A DNA stretch of 64,000 nt from Pseudomonas sp. GD03944 (GCF_029839275.1 NZ_JAOCAH010000017.1:40869-104868), one strand, 5' to 3'; positions 24,528 to 34,028 are shown, counted from the stretch's first letter. A program made the numbers and translations. Notes: generated from the letters alone by a model not told the origin.

Positions 24528-26426
24528 TCAGGGGGCGAGGCGCTCCAGGCGGGCGCGAACCGCGGCTTCGATGCCGGCTTCGTCCAGGCCACATTCGGCG
24601 AGCATCTGTGCCGGCTTGGCGTGCTCGACGTAGTAGTCCGGCAGGCCCAGGTGCAGCACCGGCGTGGCGAGGACTTCGCGGGCGAGGAATTCACTCACCG
24701 CGCTGCCGGCGCCGCCCATGATGCTGTTTTCCTCGAGGGTCACCAGCAACCCGTGGCGGGCCGCCAGGTCGCGAACCAGGGCTTCGTCGAGCGGCTTGAC
24801 GAAGCGCATGTCGACCACCGTGGCATCCAGGGTCTCGCCGACCTTCAGCGCCTCGCTCAGCTGCACGCCGAACACCAGCAGGGCCACGCCCTGGCCTTCG
24901 CGGCGGACCACGCCCTTGCCGATTTCCAGCGGTTGCAGGGCGGCGTCGATCGGCGCGTTCGGGCCACTGCCGCGCGGGTAGCGCACGGCCGCCGGGCCAT
25001 CGAACAGGTAGCCGGTGGTCAGCATGCGGCGCAGTTCGTTCTCGTCGCTGGGGGTCATCACCAGCATGCCGGGGATGCAGCGCAGGTAGGAGAGGTCGAA
25101 GCTGCCGGCGTGGGTCGGGCCGTCTTCGCCCACCAGGCCGGCGCGGTCGATGGCGAACAGCACGTCGAGGTGCTGGACCGCCACGTCATGGATCAACTGG
25201 TCGTAGGCGCGCTGCAGGAAGGTGGAGTAGATCGCCACCACCGGTTTCACGCCGTCGCAGGCCATGCCGGCGGCCAGGGTGACCGCGTGCTGCTCGGCGA
25301 TGGCGACGTCGAAGTAGCGCTCGGGGTAGCGTTCGCTGAAGGCCACCAGGTCCGAGCCTTCCTTCATCGCCGGGGTGATGCCGACCAGGCGCGGGTCTTC
25401 GGCGGCCATGTCGCACAGCCACTGGCCGAACACGCTGGAATACTTGGGACCGGAGGCCGGCTTGGCCTGGGCGGCGCTGGCCTTGATCGGCTCCAGCTTG
25501 GTGATCGCGTGGTAGCCGATCGGGTCGATCTCGGCCGGGGCGAAGCCCTTGCCCTTCTTGGTCACCACATGCAGGAACTGCGGGCCGTCCAGGTCGCGCA
25601 TGTTGCGCAGGGTGGCCAGCAGGGTGGGCAGGTCGTGGCCGTCGATGGGGCCGATGTAGTTCCAGCCCAGCTCTTCGAACAGGGTGCCGGGGACCAGCAT
25701 GCCCTTGGCGTGTTCTTCGGTCTTGCGGGCGATTTCCCAGGCGCCGGGCAGGCGCGACAGCACCTTCTTGCTGCCCTCGCGCATGCTGGCGTAGGTGCGG
25801 CTGGAGAGGATCTTGGCCAGGTAGTTGGACAGGCCGCCGACGTTGCGCGAGATCGACATGTCGTTGTCGTTGAGCACCACCAGCATGTTGGCACCGACAT
25901 CCGAGGCGTGGTTGAGGGCCTCGAACGCCATGCCGGCGGTCAGCGCGCCGTCGCCGATCACCGCCACCGACTTGCGCTTGCTGCCGCTCAGGCGGGCCGC
26001 GATGGCCATGCCGAGGGCGGCACTGATGCTGGTGCTGGAGTGGCCGACGCCGAAGGTGTCGTACTCGCTCTCGGTGCGACGCGGGAAGGCGGCGACGCCG
26101 TCCTTCTGGCGCAGGCTGCCCATGCGCTCGCGGCGGCCGGTGAGAATCTTGTGCGGATAGGCCTGGTGGCCGACGTCCCAGACCAGGCGATCATCCGGGG
26201 TGTCGAATACGTAGTGCAGGGCGATGGTCAGTTCGATCACCCCCAGGCCGGCGCCGAAGTGGCCGCCGGTCTGGCCGACCGTGTAGAGCAGGTACTGGCG
26301 CAGTTCATCGGCCAGGGTTTCCAGCTCGGCCTCTCCCAGGCGGCGCAGCTCGTCCGGCGTGTTGGCGCGGTCTAGCAGCGGCGTCTGCGGGCGCTCACGG
26401 GGAATCTCATGGAAAGTCGTCGGCAT
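24528..26426 (-). CDS. dxs: 1-deoxy-D-xylulose-5-phosphate synthase
   Basis: 632-residue TPP enzyme that condenses pyruvate and glyceraldehyde 3-phosphate, the entry step of the MEP isoprenoid pathway. The TPP/Mg motif GDGALTAGMAFEALNHA is followed by NDNDMSIS; the transketolase-type Pyr domain carries DGPTHAGSFDLSYLR; the C-terminal domain follows. The ATG at 26426 (MPTTFHEIPRERP) matches Pseudomonas Dxs better than the codon at 26447. In PAO1, as I recall, dxs directly follows ispA; here a carboxylase and a DUF2388 gene lie between them. Confidence 0.96.
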   Translation of the reverse strand: MPTTFHEIPRERPQTPLLDRANTPDELRRLGEAELETLADELRQYLLYTVGQTGGHFGAGLGVIELTIALHYVFDTPDDRLVWDVGHQAYPHKILTGRRERMGSLRQKDGVAAFPRRTESEYDTFGVGHSSTSISAALGMAIAARLSGSKRKSVAVIGDGALTAGMAFEALNHASDVGANMLVVLNDNDMSISRNVGGLSNYLAKILSSRTYASMREGSKKVLSRLPGAWEIARKTEEHAKGMLVPGTLFEELGWNYIGPIDGHDLPTLLATLRNMRDLDGPQFLHVVTKKGKGFAPAEIDPIGYHAITKLEPIKASAAQAKPASGPKYSSVFGQWLCDMAAEDPRLVGITPAMKEGSDLVAFSERYPERYFDVAIAEQHAVTLAAGMACDGVKPVVAIYSTFLQRAYDQLIHDVAVQHLDVLFAIDRAGLVGEDGPTHAGSFDLSYLRCIPGMLVMTPSDENELRRMLTTGYLFDGPAAVRYPRGSGPNAPIDAALQPLEIGKGVVRREGQGVALLVFGVQLSEALKVGETLDATVVDMRFVKPLDEALVRDLAARHGLLVTLEENSIMGGAGSAVSEFLAREVLATPVLHLGLPDYYVEHAKPAQMLAECGLDEAGIEAAVRARLERLAP

Positions 26427-26580
26427 CAGGCGAATCGTTATAGGCATTAGAAGATTCGGCAGTTTACCCGATGCGCCGGAAACTGCCCAAACATGGCGTT
26501 GCGTAAAACGCCCATCGACCAGTCCGGCGGCGACGGTAGTTCAGCGCCTCACCGCGAGCGGGCGAGGCGCCGAAGCCCGG

Positions 26581-29500
26581 CTACCAGGTGTCCAGGTGGC
26601 GTTTTTCGCCGGTGCGCGGGCCTGGGCGGGGGGCGGCATTGAGTCCGCGCACCAGCCAGGCCCGGGTTTCCTGCGGGTCGATCACCGCGTCGATCTCCAG
26701 GAAGCTGGCCATGTTGATGGCCTTGCCGTTCTGGTAGGCCTTGGCCACCAGCTTGTCGAACAGCGCCTGGCGGGCTGCCGGGTCTTCCTGGGCCGCCAGC
26801 TCCTTGGCAAAGCCCAGGCGCACCGCGCCTTCCAGGCCCATGGCGCCGAACTCGCCGCTGGGCCAGGCGATGGTGAACAGTGGCGAATGGAAGCTGCCGG
26901 CGGCCATGGCCTGGGCGCCCAGGCCGTAGCCCTTGCGCAGCACCACGGTGAAGAACGGCACCGTCAGGCTGGCGGCTGCCACGAACATCCGCGACACGTG
27001 GCGCACCGTGGCCTGTTTCTCTGCCTCCGGGCCGACCATGAAACCCGGGGTGTCGCAGAGCGAGACCATCGGCAGGTCGAACGCATTGCACAGCTGCATG
27101 AAGCGCGCGGCCTTGTCGCCGGCCTGGGCATCGATGGCGCCGCCCAGGTGGGCCGGGTTGTTGGCGATCAGGCCGAAGGGTTTGCCTTCGATGCGGATCA
27201 GTGCGGTGATCAGGCCGGGGGCGAAGCCCGGGCGCAGCTCCAGCACCGAGTCCTGGTCGGCCAGGGTGCGGATCACCTGGCGGATGTCGTAGACCCGCAG
27301 GCGGTTCTCCGGAATCAGCTGCCGCAGCTCGCGCTGATCCGCGCAGTGCCAGCCCGGCAGCTCGCCCTGGAAATACCCCAGGTACTGCTTGGCCACGCGC
27401 ACCGCTTCGGCTTCATCGCGGACCTGCACGTCGATCACCCCGTTGGGGCCTTGCACGTTCACCGGGCCGACCTGTTCCGGGGTGAAACGCCCCAGGCCGC
27501 CGCCCTCGATCATTGCCGGGCCCGCCATGCCGATGCTGGCGTTGTCGGTGGCGATGATCAGGTCGCAGCAGCCGAGCAGCGCGGCATTGCCGGCGAAGCA
27601 GCGACCGGACACCACGCCCACCAGCGGCACCTGCCCGGACAGGCGCGCCATGGCGACGAAGGTGTGGCAGTCCAGGCCGGCCACGCCGACGAAGTCGGTA
27701 TCGCCCGGCCGCCCGCCACCGCCCTCGGCGAACAGCACCAGGGGCAGGCGCCATTGCTCGGCCAGTTGCAGCATGCGGTCGGTCTTCTTGTGGTTCATCA
27801 CCCCCTGGGTGCCGGCGAACACCGTGTAGTCGTAGGCGATGACCATGCAGCGAGCGGCCTGGTCGCCGAAGTCCTCGGCGTTCACCGTGCCCAGGCCCGC
27901 CACCAGGCCGTCGGCCGGGCTCTGGGCGATCAGTTCTTCTGCTGAACGTCGGCGCCGTTGGGCGGCCAGGGCCAGGGCGCCGTATTCGATGAAGCTGCCG
28001 GCGTCGAGCAGGTCGTCGAGGTTCTCGCGGGTGGTGCGCTGGCCGGTCTTGCGTCGCTTGGCCACGGCCTCGGGGCGGCGCGCGTCGCGGGTGATGGCGT
28101 GGCGCTCGAGCACTTCGGCCAGGTCGGCGCGCAGGTGATCGAGGTCGACGCGCTCTTCGCTCAGGGCCAGGTCGCCAGCCACTTCGGCGGGTTCGAGGAA
28201 CAGCAGCGGCTGGCCTTCGCCCACGGCCTGGCCCGGCTGCACGGCCAGGGCGCGGACGATGCCGCTGTGGCTGGCCTTGATCTCGAATTCCATCTTCATC
28301 GCCTCGAGCACGGCGACCCGTTGCCCGGCGGCGATCGCGTCGCCTTCCGCCACGTCCAGACTGACCACCACGCCGGTGCTCGGCGTGGTCTGCGCCAGGC
28401 AGCCGGGTGGGGCATCGACGGTGTGCGCGCTATCGCGGGTCGCGTCGGGTGCCTGGGCGAAGTACAGGTGCGCATGGGCCTGGGGCTGCGCAGCCAGCAA
28501 GCGCTCAAGGTGGTGCTCGACGAAGCGGGTGCTGACCTGGTTGTCGGCGACTTCCGGCAGGCGCAACAGGGTCTGCAGCAGGTGCAGGTTGCTCGCCACG
28601 CCCTCCAGGCGGAACTCGCACAGGCCACGGTAGGCCCGGTGCAGGGCGGCGGAGTAATCCGGGCCATGGCTGATCAGCTTGGCCAGCAGCGAGTCGTAGC
28701 CGGGGTTGTACGGGTAGCCGGCGTAGCCGCAGCCGTCCACGCGCAGGCCCGGCCCGCTGGGCGGCTCGTAGGCACTGAGCACGCCGGTTACCGGGCGGGT
28801 GCTGCCGTCGCTGGCCATGCCTTCCAGGTTGATCCGCACCTGCACCGCGCAGCCGTTCAGCCGGGGTGGCTGGGTCAGGCCCAGTTCGGCCAGCGTCTTG
28901 CCGGCGGCCAGGCGCAGCTGGGTGTGCAGCAGGTCGACGCCGGTGACCTGCTCGGTGACGGTGTGCTCGACCTGGATGCGCGGGTTGGCTTCCATGAAAT
29001 AGAAGCGCCCCGGCTGTTGCGTATCCAGCAGAAACTCGAAGGTGCCCAGGCCCTGGTAGCGCACCTCGGCGGCGAGGCTCAGGGCGGCGGCGATCATCGG
29101 TTCGCGAAGGGCCGGGTCCAGGCCGGGGCTGGGGGCGATTTCCACCAGCTTCTGCTGGCGCCGCTGCAGGCTGCAATCGCGCTCCCACAGGTGGCTGACC
29201 GCGCCGCTGCCGTCACCGATCACCTGGATTTCGATGTGCCGGGCCTCGCTCACCAGTTGCTCCACGTACAGCCCGTCGGCACCGAAGGCGGCGCGGGCTT
29301 CCGACTGGCAACGGGTGTAGGCCTCGGCGAGGGACGCCTCGTCGAACACCGCGCGCATGCCGCGTCCGCCGCCACCGGCCAGGGCCTTGAGCATCACCGC
29401 GCCTCCCGGTCCGAGGCTGCGCAGGAAGTCCCGGGCTTCGTCCAGGGTGATCGCGCGGTTGATCCCGCGCACCAGCGGCACCGCACAGCGCTCGGCCAGG

Positions 29501-29862
29501 GCACGGGCGGCGGCCTTGTCACCGAACAGCTGCAGCGTTTCGGGCGTCGGGCCGACGAAGGTCAGGCCGGCGGCCTGGCAACGGCGGGCGAACTCGGCGT
29601 TCTCGGCGAGAAAACCGTAGCCGGGGTGGATGGCCGCGCAGCCTTGTTCGCGGGCGATGGCGATCAACGGGTCCATGTCCAGGTAGGCGGCAACGCCACG
29701 CCCGGCGAGCGGCACGGCGAGATCGGCCTTGCGCACATGCAGGCAGGCGCTGTCGTCTTCGGCGAACACCGCCACCGAACGGATGCCGAGATCGGCGCAG
29801 GCCTGGGCAATGCGGATGGCGATCTCGCCACGGTTGGCGATCAGCAGGGCGGGGAAGGGCAT
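26581..29862 (-). CDS. Single-chain acyl-CoA carboxylase (BC-BCCP-CT)
   Basis: 1093-residue biotin enzyme with all parts on one chain. The N-terminal biotin carboxylase (about 1-450) has the ATP-grasp loop KALAGGGGRGMR and EANPRIQVEHTVTE. The biotinyl domain (about 490-570) has VLEAMKMEFE with biotin on K523. The C-terminal carboxyltransferase (about 600-1085) is of PccB type, with VIAYDYTVFAGTQGVMNHKK and CDTPGFMVGPEAEKQ. The layout matches the long-chain/propionyl-type single-chain carboxylases, sometimes mis-called carbamoyl-phosphate synthase. The substrate is not decidable here. It lies in the isoprenoid run, 154 bp before dxs. Confidence 0.9.
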   Translation of the reverse strand: MPFPALLIANRGEIAIRIAQACADLGIRSVAVFAEDDSACLHVRKADLAVPLAGRGVAAYLDMDPLIAIAREQGCAAIHPGYGFLAENAEFARRCQAAGLTFVGPTPETLQLFGDKAAARALAERCAVPLVRGINRAITLDEARDFLRSLGPGGAVMLKALAGGGGRGMRAVFDEASLAEAYTRCQSEARAAFGADGLYVEQLVSEARHIEIQVIGDGSGAVSHLWERDCSLQRRQQKLVEIAPSPGLDPALREPMIAAALSLAAEVRYQGLGTFEFLLDTQQPGRFYFMEANPRIQVEHTVTEQVTGVDLLHTQLRLAAGKTLAELGLTQPPRLNGCAVQVRINLEGMASDGSTRPVTGVLSAYEPPSGPGLRVDGCGYAGYPYNPGYDSLLAKLISHGPDYSAALHRAYRGLCEFRLEGVASNLHLLQTLLRLPEVADNQVSTRFVEHHLERLLAAQPQAHAHLYFAQAPDATRDSAHTVDAPPGCLAQTTPSTGVVVSLDVAEGDAIAAGQRVAVLEAMKMEFEIKASHSGIVRALAVQPGQAVGEGQPLLFLEPAEVAGDLALSEERVDLDHLRADLAEVLERHAITRDARRPEAVAKRRKTGQRTTRENLDDLLDAGSFIEYGALALAAQRRRRSAEELIAQSPADGLVAGLGTVNAEDFGDQAARCMVIAYDYTVFAGTQGVMNHKKTDRMLQLAEQWRLPLVLFAEGGGGRPGDTDFVGVAGLDCHTFVAMARLSGQVPLVGVVSGRCFAGNAALLGCCDLIIATDNASIGMAGPAMIEGGGLGRFTPEQVGPVNVQGPNGVIDVQVRDEAEAVRVAKQYLGYFQGELPGWHCADQRELRQLIPENRLRVYDIRQVIRTLADQDSVLELRPGFAPGLITALIRIEGKPFGLIANNPAHLGGAIDAQAGDKAARFMQLCNAFDLPMVSLCDTPGFMVGPEAEKQATVRHVSRMFVAAASLTVPFFTVVLRKGYGLGAQAMAAGSFHSPLFTIAWPSGEFGAMGLEGAVRLGFAKELAAQEDPAARQALFDKLVAKAYQNGKAINMASFLEIDAVIDPQETRAWLVRGLNAAPRPGPRTGEKRHLDTW

Positions 29863-29982
29863 GGCGGCTCCAGACGTCTTGTCGTTATGGAGCCCATCTT
29901 AGAAGGCTGGTCGCCGGGGTAAAGCAAGCCTCACGTGGCGATCATGCGGCCATAGATCGGAGTGATGACGCCGGGGCGGCGG

Positions 29983-30294
29983 TCATCGGATCGAGGCGAT
30001 GGCCCGGGCCAGTTGCATGTCACTCAGCGTGGTGTGCGGGTGGGCGTGCCGGTAGTGACGCAGCGCGCTTTGCAGGTGTGCGCCGTGGATGTCGCCCGCG
30101 GAGGCGACGTAGGCCAGGGCATCGTCATGGGCGCGTTCGTATGGGGTCAGCGCCTGACTGGTGGAGGCGCTGGTGCCGGCGGTGCCGAGGCTGCTGGCGA
30201 CCGTGAAGCGATCGACCGAGTTGCCCTGGCCGTCCAGGCCCCACGCCTGGCTGGCGGTGAGCAGGAGCAGGGCGGATGCCAGGGGTCGTTTCAT
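29983..30294 (-). CDS. DUF2388 exported protein
   Basis: 103-residue secreted or periplasmic protein of unknown function. The signal peptide covers about residues 1-19 (ending AWGLD). The mature part has a Thr/Ser-rich stretch and then the family pattern AHDDALAYVASAGDIHGAHL, ending in SDMQLARAIASI. DUF2388 proteins are a Pseudomonas speciality with several paralogues per genome. The ATG at 30294 is chosen because the signal peptide starts there; the longer frame overlaps ispA. It follows ispA by 25 bp. Confidence 0.82.
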   Translation of the reverse strand: MKRPLASALLLLTASQAWGLDGQGNSVDRFTVASSLGTAGTSASTSQALTPYERAHDDALAYVASAGDIHGAHLQSALRHYRHAHPHTTLSDMQLARAIASIR

Positions 30295-30319
30295 CTCTCT
30301 GCGTCTGCGGATGATGGCG

Positions 30320-31207
30320 TCAGCTGCGCCGTTCGACGATGTAGCGCGCCAGCTCACGCAGCGGCTCGGCGGCGTGGTCGAAGGGGCGCAGCGCATGCAG
30401 GGCCTGGTCGCGCAGCTCCAGGGCATAGGCCTTGGCCGCGTCGAGGCCGAGCAGGGCCGGGTAGGTCGGCTTGTCGTTGGCCTGGTCCTTGCCCTGGGTC
30501 TTGCCGAGGGTCGCGGTATCGCTCTCGACGTCGAGGATGTCGTCCTGCACCTGGAACGCCAGGCCAATGGCCCGGGCGTAGGTGTGCAGGGCATTCAGCG
30601 CGCGCTCGTCGGCGCGGGCGCTGGCCAGGGCACCGAGGCGCACGCTGGCTTCGATCAGTGCGCCGGTCTTGTGCCGGTGCATGAATTCCAGGGCGGCCTG
30701 GTCGAGCTTGCGGCCCACGGCACCGAGGTCGATGGCCTGGCCACCGACCATGCCCGCCGGGCCGGCGGCGCGGGCCAGGGTGCTGATCATGGCCAGGCGC
30801 AGGTCGGTGTTGACCGGGTTGAGCCGGGCGTCGGCCAGGGCCTCGAACGCCAGGCTCTGCAGACCGTCGCCGGCGAGAATGGCACTGGCCTCGTCGAAGG
30901 CCTTGTGGGTGGTCGGCTGGCCGCGGCGCAGGTCGTCGTCGTCCATGGCCGGCAGGTCGTCGTGGACCAGGGAATAGGCGTGGATCAGTTCGACGGCGCA
31001 GGCGGCGCCATCGGCCTGGCCGGCTTCGCCGCCCAGGGCTTCGCAGGCGGCATAGGCCAGCAGCGGGCGAACCCGTTTGCCGCCGTTCATCACGCTGTAG
31101 CGCATGGCGCTGTACAGGCGTTCCACCTCTGGGGTCGGGGCGGTGAAGAGCGTGTCGAGGGCGGCGTCGACGCGGCGCTGGCACTGGGCCTGGTAGGCCG
31201 CGATCAT
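30320..31207 (-). CDS. ispA: Farnesyl diphosphate synthase
   Basis: 295-residue prenyltransferase making the C15 precursor of ubiquinone and undecaprenyl lipids. The first Asp-rich motif is DDLPAMDDDDLRRG (about residues 84-97), the second is DDILD in FQVQDDILDVES, with KTGALIEASVRLG between. Its start overlaps the xseB stop by 4 bp. It belongs to the xseB-ispA-dxs isoprenoid unit that is here split by two extra genes. Confidence 0.95.
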   Translation of the reverse strand: MIAAYQAQCQRRVDAALDTLFTAPTPEVERLYSAMRYSVMNGGKRVRPLLAYAACEALGGEAGQADGAACAVELIHAYSLVHDDLPAMDDDDLRRGQPTTHKAFDEASAILAGDGLQSLAFEALADARLNPVNTDLRLAMISTLARAAGPAGMVGGQAIDLGAVGRKLDQAALEFMHRHKTGALIEASVRLGALASARADERALNALHTYARAIGLAFQVQDDILDVESDTATLGKTQGKDQANDKPTYPALLGLDAAKAYALELRDQALHALRPFDHAAEPLRELARYIVERRS

Positions 31208-31446
31208 GCCTCGGGTTCCGCGTCGAAGGGGGCTTCCTCCAGCTCGCCATCGCGCTCCAGCAGGATCTGCACCTTCTGCTCGGCCTGGGCCAGGGCGGCC
31301 TGGCAGTCGCGGGTCAGGCGGATGCCCTGTTCGAAGGCGGTCAGCGAGTCTTCCAATGACAGTTCGCCGTTTTCCAGGCGTTCGACCAGGTTCTGCAAGT
31401 CGGTGAGGGACTGCTCGAAGTCGAGCGTGGCTTTTTTACGGGCCAT
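31204..31446 (-). CDS. xseB: Exodeoxyribonuclease VII small subunit
   Basis: 80-residue helical-hairpin subunit that combines with XseA to degrade ssDNA. The family pattern FEQSLTDLQNLVERLENGELSLEDSL, then FEQGIRLTRDCQAAL, is complete, with an acidic C-terminus. The ATG at 31446 begins MARKKATLDFE; the long frame upstream is antisense noise. It overlaps ispA (ATGA), a coupling common in proteobacteria. Confidence 0.95.
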   Translation of the reverse strand: MARKKATLDFEQSLTDLQNLVERLENGELSLEDSLTAFEQGIRLTRDCQAALAQAEQKVQILLERDGELEEAPFDAEPEA

Positions 31447-31535
31447 GGCGGTGGGTCTCGGCGGCATCGGAACGGGCGCGACACTAGCAGAGCCGTGCCG
31501 CGCGGGCAAATCAGCGGGCCGCTCGGGGCCCCGGT

Positions 31536-32306
31536 TCAAACGGCGCCGTAGGTCTTCCAGAAGTAGTACAGGGTCATGCCGCTGCCGACCAGGATCACCA
31601 GGGTGCGCAGGAATATCGGCGGCAGGCGCTGGCCCAGGGCGCCGCCGGCATAACCGCCGACGGTGGCGCCGATCAGCAGGATGACCAGCTCGTACCAGCT
31701 GACCCGCCCGGCCACCACGAAAGTGACGGTGGCGATGCTGTAGATCACGGCGGAAATCAGGTTCTTCAGGGCGTTGGCCCGGGCCAGGGGGTGGCCCTCG
31801 ATGGAAAACGCCGCCAGTTGCAGGATGCCCATGCCCGCGCCGAAGTAGCCGCCATAGATCGACACCACCACGTGCGCGCCGAGTGACAGCGGACCATGGG
31901 GCGGGTGCAGGGCTTCCGCGCGACGCGCCGCCAGCCAGCGGCTCAGCCAGGGGCTCGCGGCGAACAGGGCGGTGGCCGCCAGCAGCAACCAGGGAATCAG
32001 CAGGGCGAACACCGAATCGCCACCGGCCAGCAGCAACAGCCCGCCGAGCAGGCCGCCGCACAAGCCGGCGAGCAACAGCGGAAGCAGGTAGCGGCCCAGG
32101 GGGCGCAGCGATTCGCGGGCCGCCCAGGCCCCCGCCAGGCTGGCGGGCCAGAGCGCGACGGCATTGGTCGCATTGGCGGTCACCGGTGGCAGGCCGGCAG
32201 CGAGCAGTGCGGGGAAGGAAAAGAACGTGCCGCCCCCGGCAAGGGCATTCATGCCGCCCGCCGCGAAACCGGCGGCGATCAGCAACAACAGGTCAGCTAG
32301 GGACAT
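31536..32306 (-). CDS. TauE/SafE family sulfite exporter-like permease
   Basis: 256-residue membrane protein with about eight TM helices in two repeats. The family signature AAGGMNALAGGGTFFSFPALLA is at the N-terminus; the second repeat has YGGYFGAGMGILQLAAF. Members export sulfite, sulfoacetate or other organic anions. No sulfur gene lies nearby to define the substrate. The ATG at 32306 has good spacing; the frame to 32426 has no TM and is rejected. It is followed by xseB on the same strand after about 90 bp. Confidence 0.88.
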   Translation of the reverse strand: MSLADLLLLIAAGFAAGGMNALAGGGTFFSFPALLAAGLPPVTANATNAVALWPASLAGAWAARESLRPLGRYLLPLLLAGLCGGLLGGLLLLAGGDSVFALLIPWLLLAATALFAASPWLSRWLAARRAEALHPPHGPLSLGAHVVVSIYGGYFGAGMGILQLAAFSIEGHPLARANALKNLISAVIYSIATVTFVVAGRVSWYELVILLIGATVGGYAGGALGQRLPPIFLRTLVILVGSGMTLYYFWKTYGAV

Positions 32307-32425
32307 GGGCCAGGCTCGCACCAAAAAGAGGCGAGCATACGGGCTGACCGTCCGGTCAGCCAAGCCCGACCAAAGAACGCGTTCGGCCTGTGGGTTCGAC
32401 GGGCGTCCGGGGCAAATCGCAGGCA

Positions 32426-32453
32426 ATAAAAAAGCCGGCTTGTGGCCGGCTTT
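32426..32453 (-). terminator. Intrinsic terminator after ppa
   Basis: 9-bp inverted repeat AAAGCCGGC / GCCGGCTTT (32431-32439 and 32445-32453) with a further A-rich stretch on the plus strand, so a U tract for the minus-strand ppa transcript, 18 bp past the stop. Confidence 0.88.
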
Positions 32454-32470
32454 CAGGGGGTAGCTGTGGC

Positions 32471-32998
32471 TTACTTTTGGTAGGCCGCAGCTGCCTTGAT
32501 GATTTCGGCGCGGGCGGCGTCAGCGTTGCCCCAGCCTTCAACCTTGACCCACTTGCCTTTTTCGAGGTCCTTGTAGTTCTCGAAGAAGTGCTTGATTTGC
32601 TCCAGGAGCAGCGCAGGCAGGTCGGTGTATTCCTTAACGTCCACGTACAGCTGGCTCAGCTTGTCGTGCGGAACGGCGATCAGCTTGGCGTCACCGCCGG
32701 CTTCGTCGGTCATGTGCAGCACGCCAACCGGACGGGCGCGGATCACGGAACCTGGGGCGACCGGGTACGGGGTCACGACCAGGACGTCCAGCGGATCACC
32801 GTCGTCGGCCAGGGTGTGCGGGATGAAACCGTAGTTGGCCGGGTAGAACATCGGGGTGGCCATGAAACGGTCGACCATCAGGCAGTCGGTGTCGTGATCG
32901 ATCTCGTATTTGATCGGCGCGTGGTTGGCCGGGATCTCGATGGCGACGTAGATGTCGTTCGGCAGCTCTTTGCCGGCTGGAATCTTGCTGTAGCTCAT
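32471..32998 (-). CDS. ppa: Inorganic pyrophosphatase
   Basis: 175-residue family I soluble pyrophosphatase that pulls biosynthetic reactions by hydrolysing PPi. The metal site DGDPLDVLV carries the Asp triad (about residues 66-71), with preceding KYEIDHDTDCLMVDRF and YPANYGFIPHT. The ATG at 32998 (MSYSKIPAGKELP) is the usual start; the upstream ATG at 33022 is less likely. Own terminator downstream, so it is a single-gene unit. Confidence 0.97.
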   Translation of the reverse strand: MSYSKIPAGKELPNDIYVAIEIPANHAPIKYEIDHDTDCLMVDRFMATPMFYPANYGFIPHTLADDGDPLDVLVVTPYPVAPGSVIRARPVGVLHMTDEAGGDAKLIAVPHDKLSQLYVDVKEYTDLPALLLEQIKHFFENYKDLEKGKWVKVEGWGNADAARAEIIKAAAAYQK

Positions 32999-33074
32999 TG
33001 GGGGGACTCCCTGGTGGGCCAAAAAAGTGGCGGGATTATAGGCACATTCCCAAGGCGTTGCTACGTCGGTTTAC

Positions 33075-33914
33075 CTAGCCATTGGTCGCGACAGGCGGAT
33101 CGTCCGGCCGCTCGCGGTAGTCCGGGTGGTCGATGAGCAACTGCTGCAGGCGCTGGTGCGGGTCCTGGCGGTAGAACAGGGCCAGTTGCGCGTAGACCTG
33201 GGGGAACGTCTCGAGCAATAGATCCGGCGCGCTGAAGAAATACTCACTGGTTACCGCAAAAAATTCCGCCGGGTTCTCGGCCGCGTACGGGTCGATCGGC
33301 GTTTCCGTCTCCGGGTCGGCATCCAGTTCGGCGTTCATCTGGTCGAAGGCGCCCTGCATGGCGCTGGCCCATTCGTCGATGCGCATGCCGCGGTGCAGGG
33401 GCGGCAGGCCGTTGGCGTCGCCGTTGAGCATGTCCAGCTTGTGGGCCAGCTCGTGGATCACCAGGTTGTAGCCGTCCCAGCTACCGCTGGACTGGACGCC
33501 CGGCCAGGCGAGGATCACCGGCCCCTGTTGCCAGGCTTCGCCGCTGTGTTCGCCGTCCCATTCGTGTTCGATGCCGCTGGCGTCGCGGTGGCGCTGCGGG
33601 CTGACGAAATCATCGGGGTACAGGACGATCTCGTGGAAGCCCTGGTACCAGTTGAGGTCAGCCAGGTGCAGCAAGGGCAGCTCGGCCAGGGCGGCCAGGG
33701 TCAGGCGGTCGGTGCCGTCCAGCTCGACGCCGGGCAGGGCGCTGAGGTGCTTGCCGTGCAGGAACAGCACGGCGCGCTCACGCAGGCGCTGGTCTTCGGC
33801 ATCGCTCAGGCCGTCGAGGATCGGCAGGCGCTGGCGCACGGTGGCCCAGGCTGCGGGGTCCACGGGGTGGCGGGAAAGAATGCGCTGGCGGCGCCAGGCA
33901 CGGAACGACCACAT
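33075..33914 (-). CDS. mtfA: MtfA-type zinc peptidase
   Basis: 279-residue M90-family metallopeptidase. The zinc motif HELAHKLD (about residues 146-153) lies in NLVIHELAHKLDMLNG, with the downstream ENPAEFFAVTSEYFF providing the third ligand. In E. coli MtfA binds the Mlc repressor and affects glucose PTS expression; the target here is unknown. A charged, hydrophobic N-terminal segment has no classical signal peptide. It lies 77 bp upstream of ppa on the same strand. Confidence 0.85.
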   Translation of the reverse strand: MWSFRAWRRQRILSRHPVDPAAWATVRQRLPILDGLSDAEDQRLRERAVLFLHGKHLSALPGVELDGTDRLTLAALAELPLLHLADLNWYQGFHEIVLYPDDFVSPQRHRDASGIEHEWDGEHSGEAWQQGPVILAWPGVQSSGSWDGYNLVIHELAHKLDMLNGDANGLPPLHRGMRIDEWASAMQGAFDQMNAELDADPETETPIDPYAAENPAEFFAVTSEYFFSAPDLLLETFPQVYAQLALFYRQDPHQRLQQLLIDHPDYRERPDDPPVATNG

Positions 33915-33985
33915 GCGTCAGTGGCTCCGGTCGAAAGGGCAGACCACCATAAGCGGCGGGCGGGGAGGCGGCAAGTTTCGCGGTT

Positions 33986-34018
33986 CGGCACTGCCACCCG
34001 AGGCGGTGTGCAGTGCCG
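33986..34018 (-). other. Hairpin after the GNAT gene
   Basis: 9-bp inverted repeat CGGCACTGC / GCAGTGCCG, extendable by the nearly complementary inner part, 10 bp after the GNAT stop. There is no U tract, so it may be a rho-assisted stop or an mRNA 3'-end stabiliser. Confidence 0.45.
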
Positions 34019-34028
34019 GTGGCCGGTT

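Noticed and set aside
26427..26445. AATCGTTATA near the dxs start resembling a Zur half site
   Set aside because: Only one half site is present with no inverted partner; not a dyad.
24477..29922. Long plus-strand ORFs (632, 528 and 654 codons) across dxs and the carboxylase
   Set aside because: Each is antisense to a gene with full catalytic motifs; no start signals or family features.
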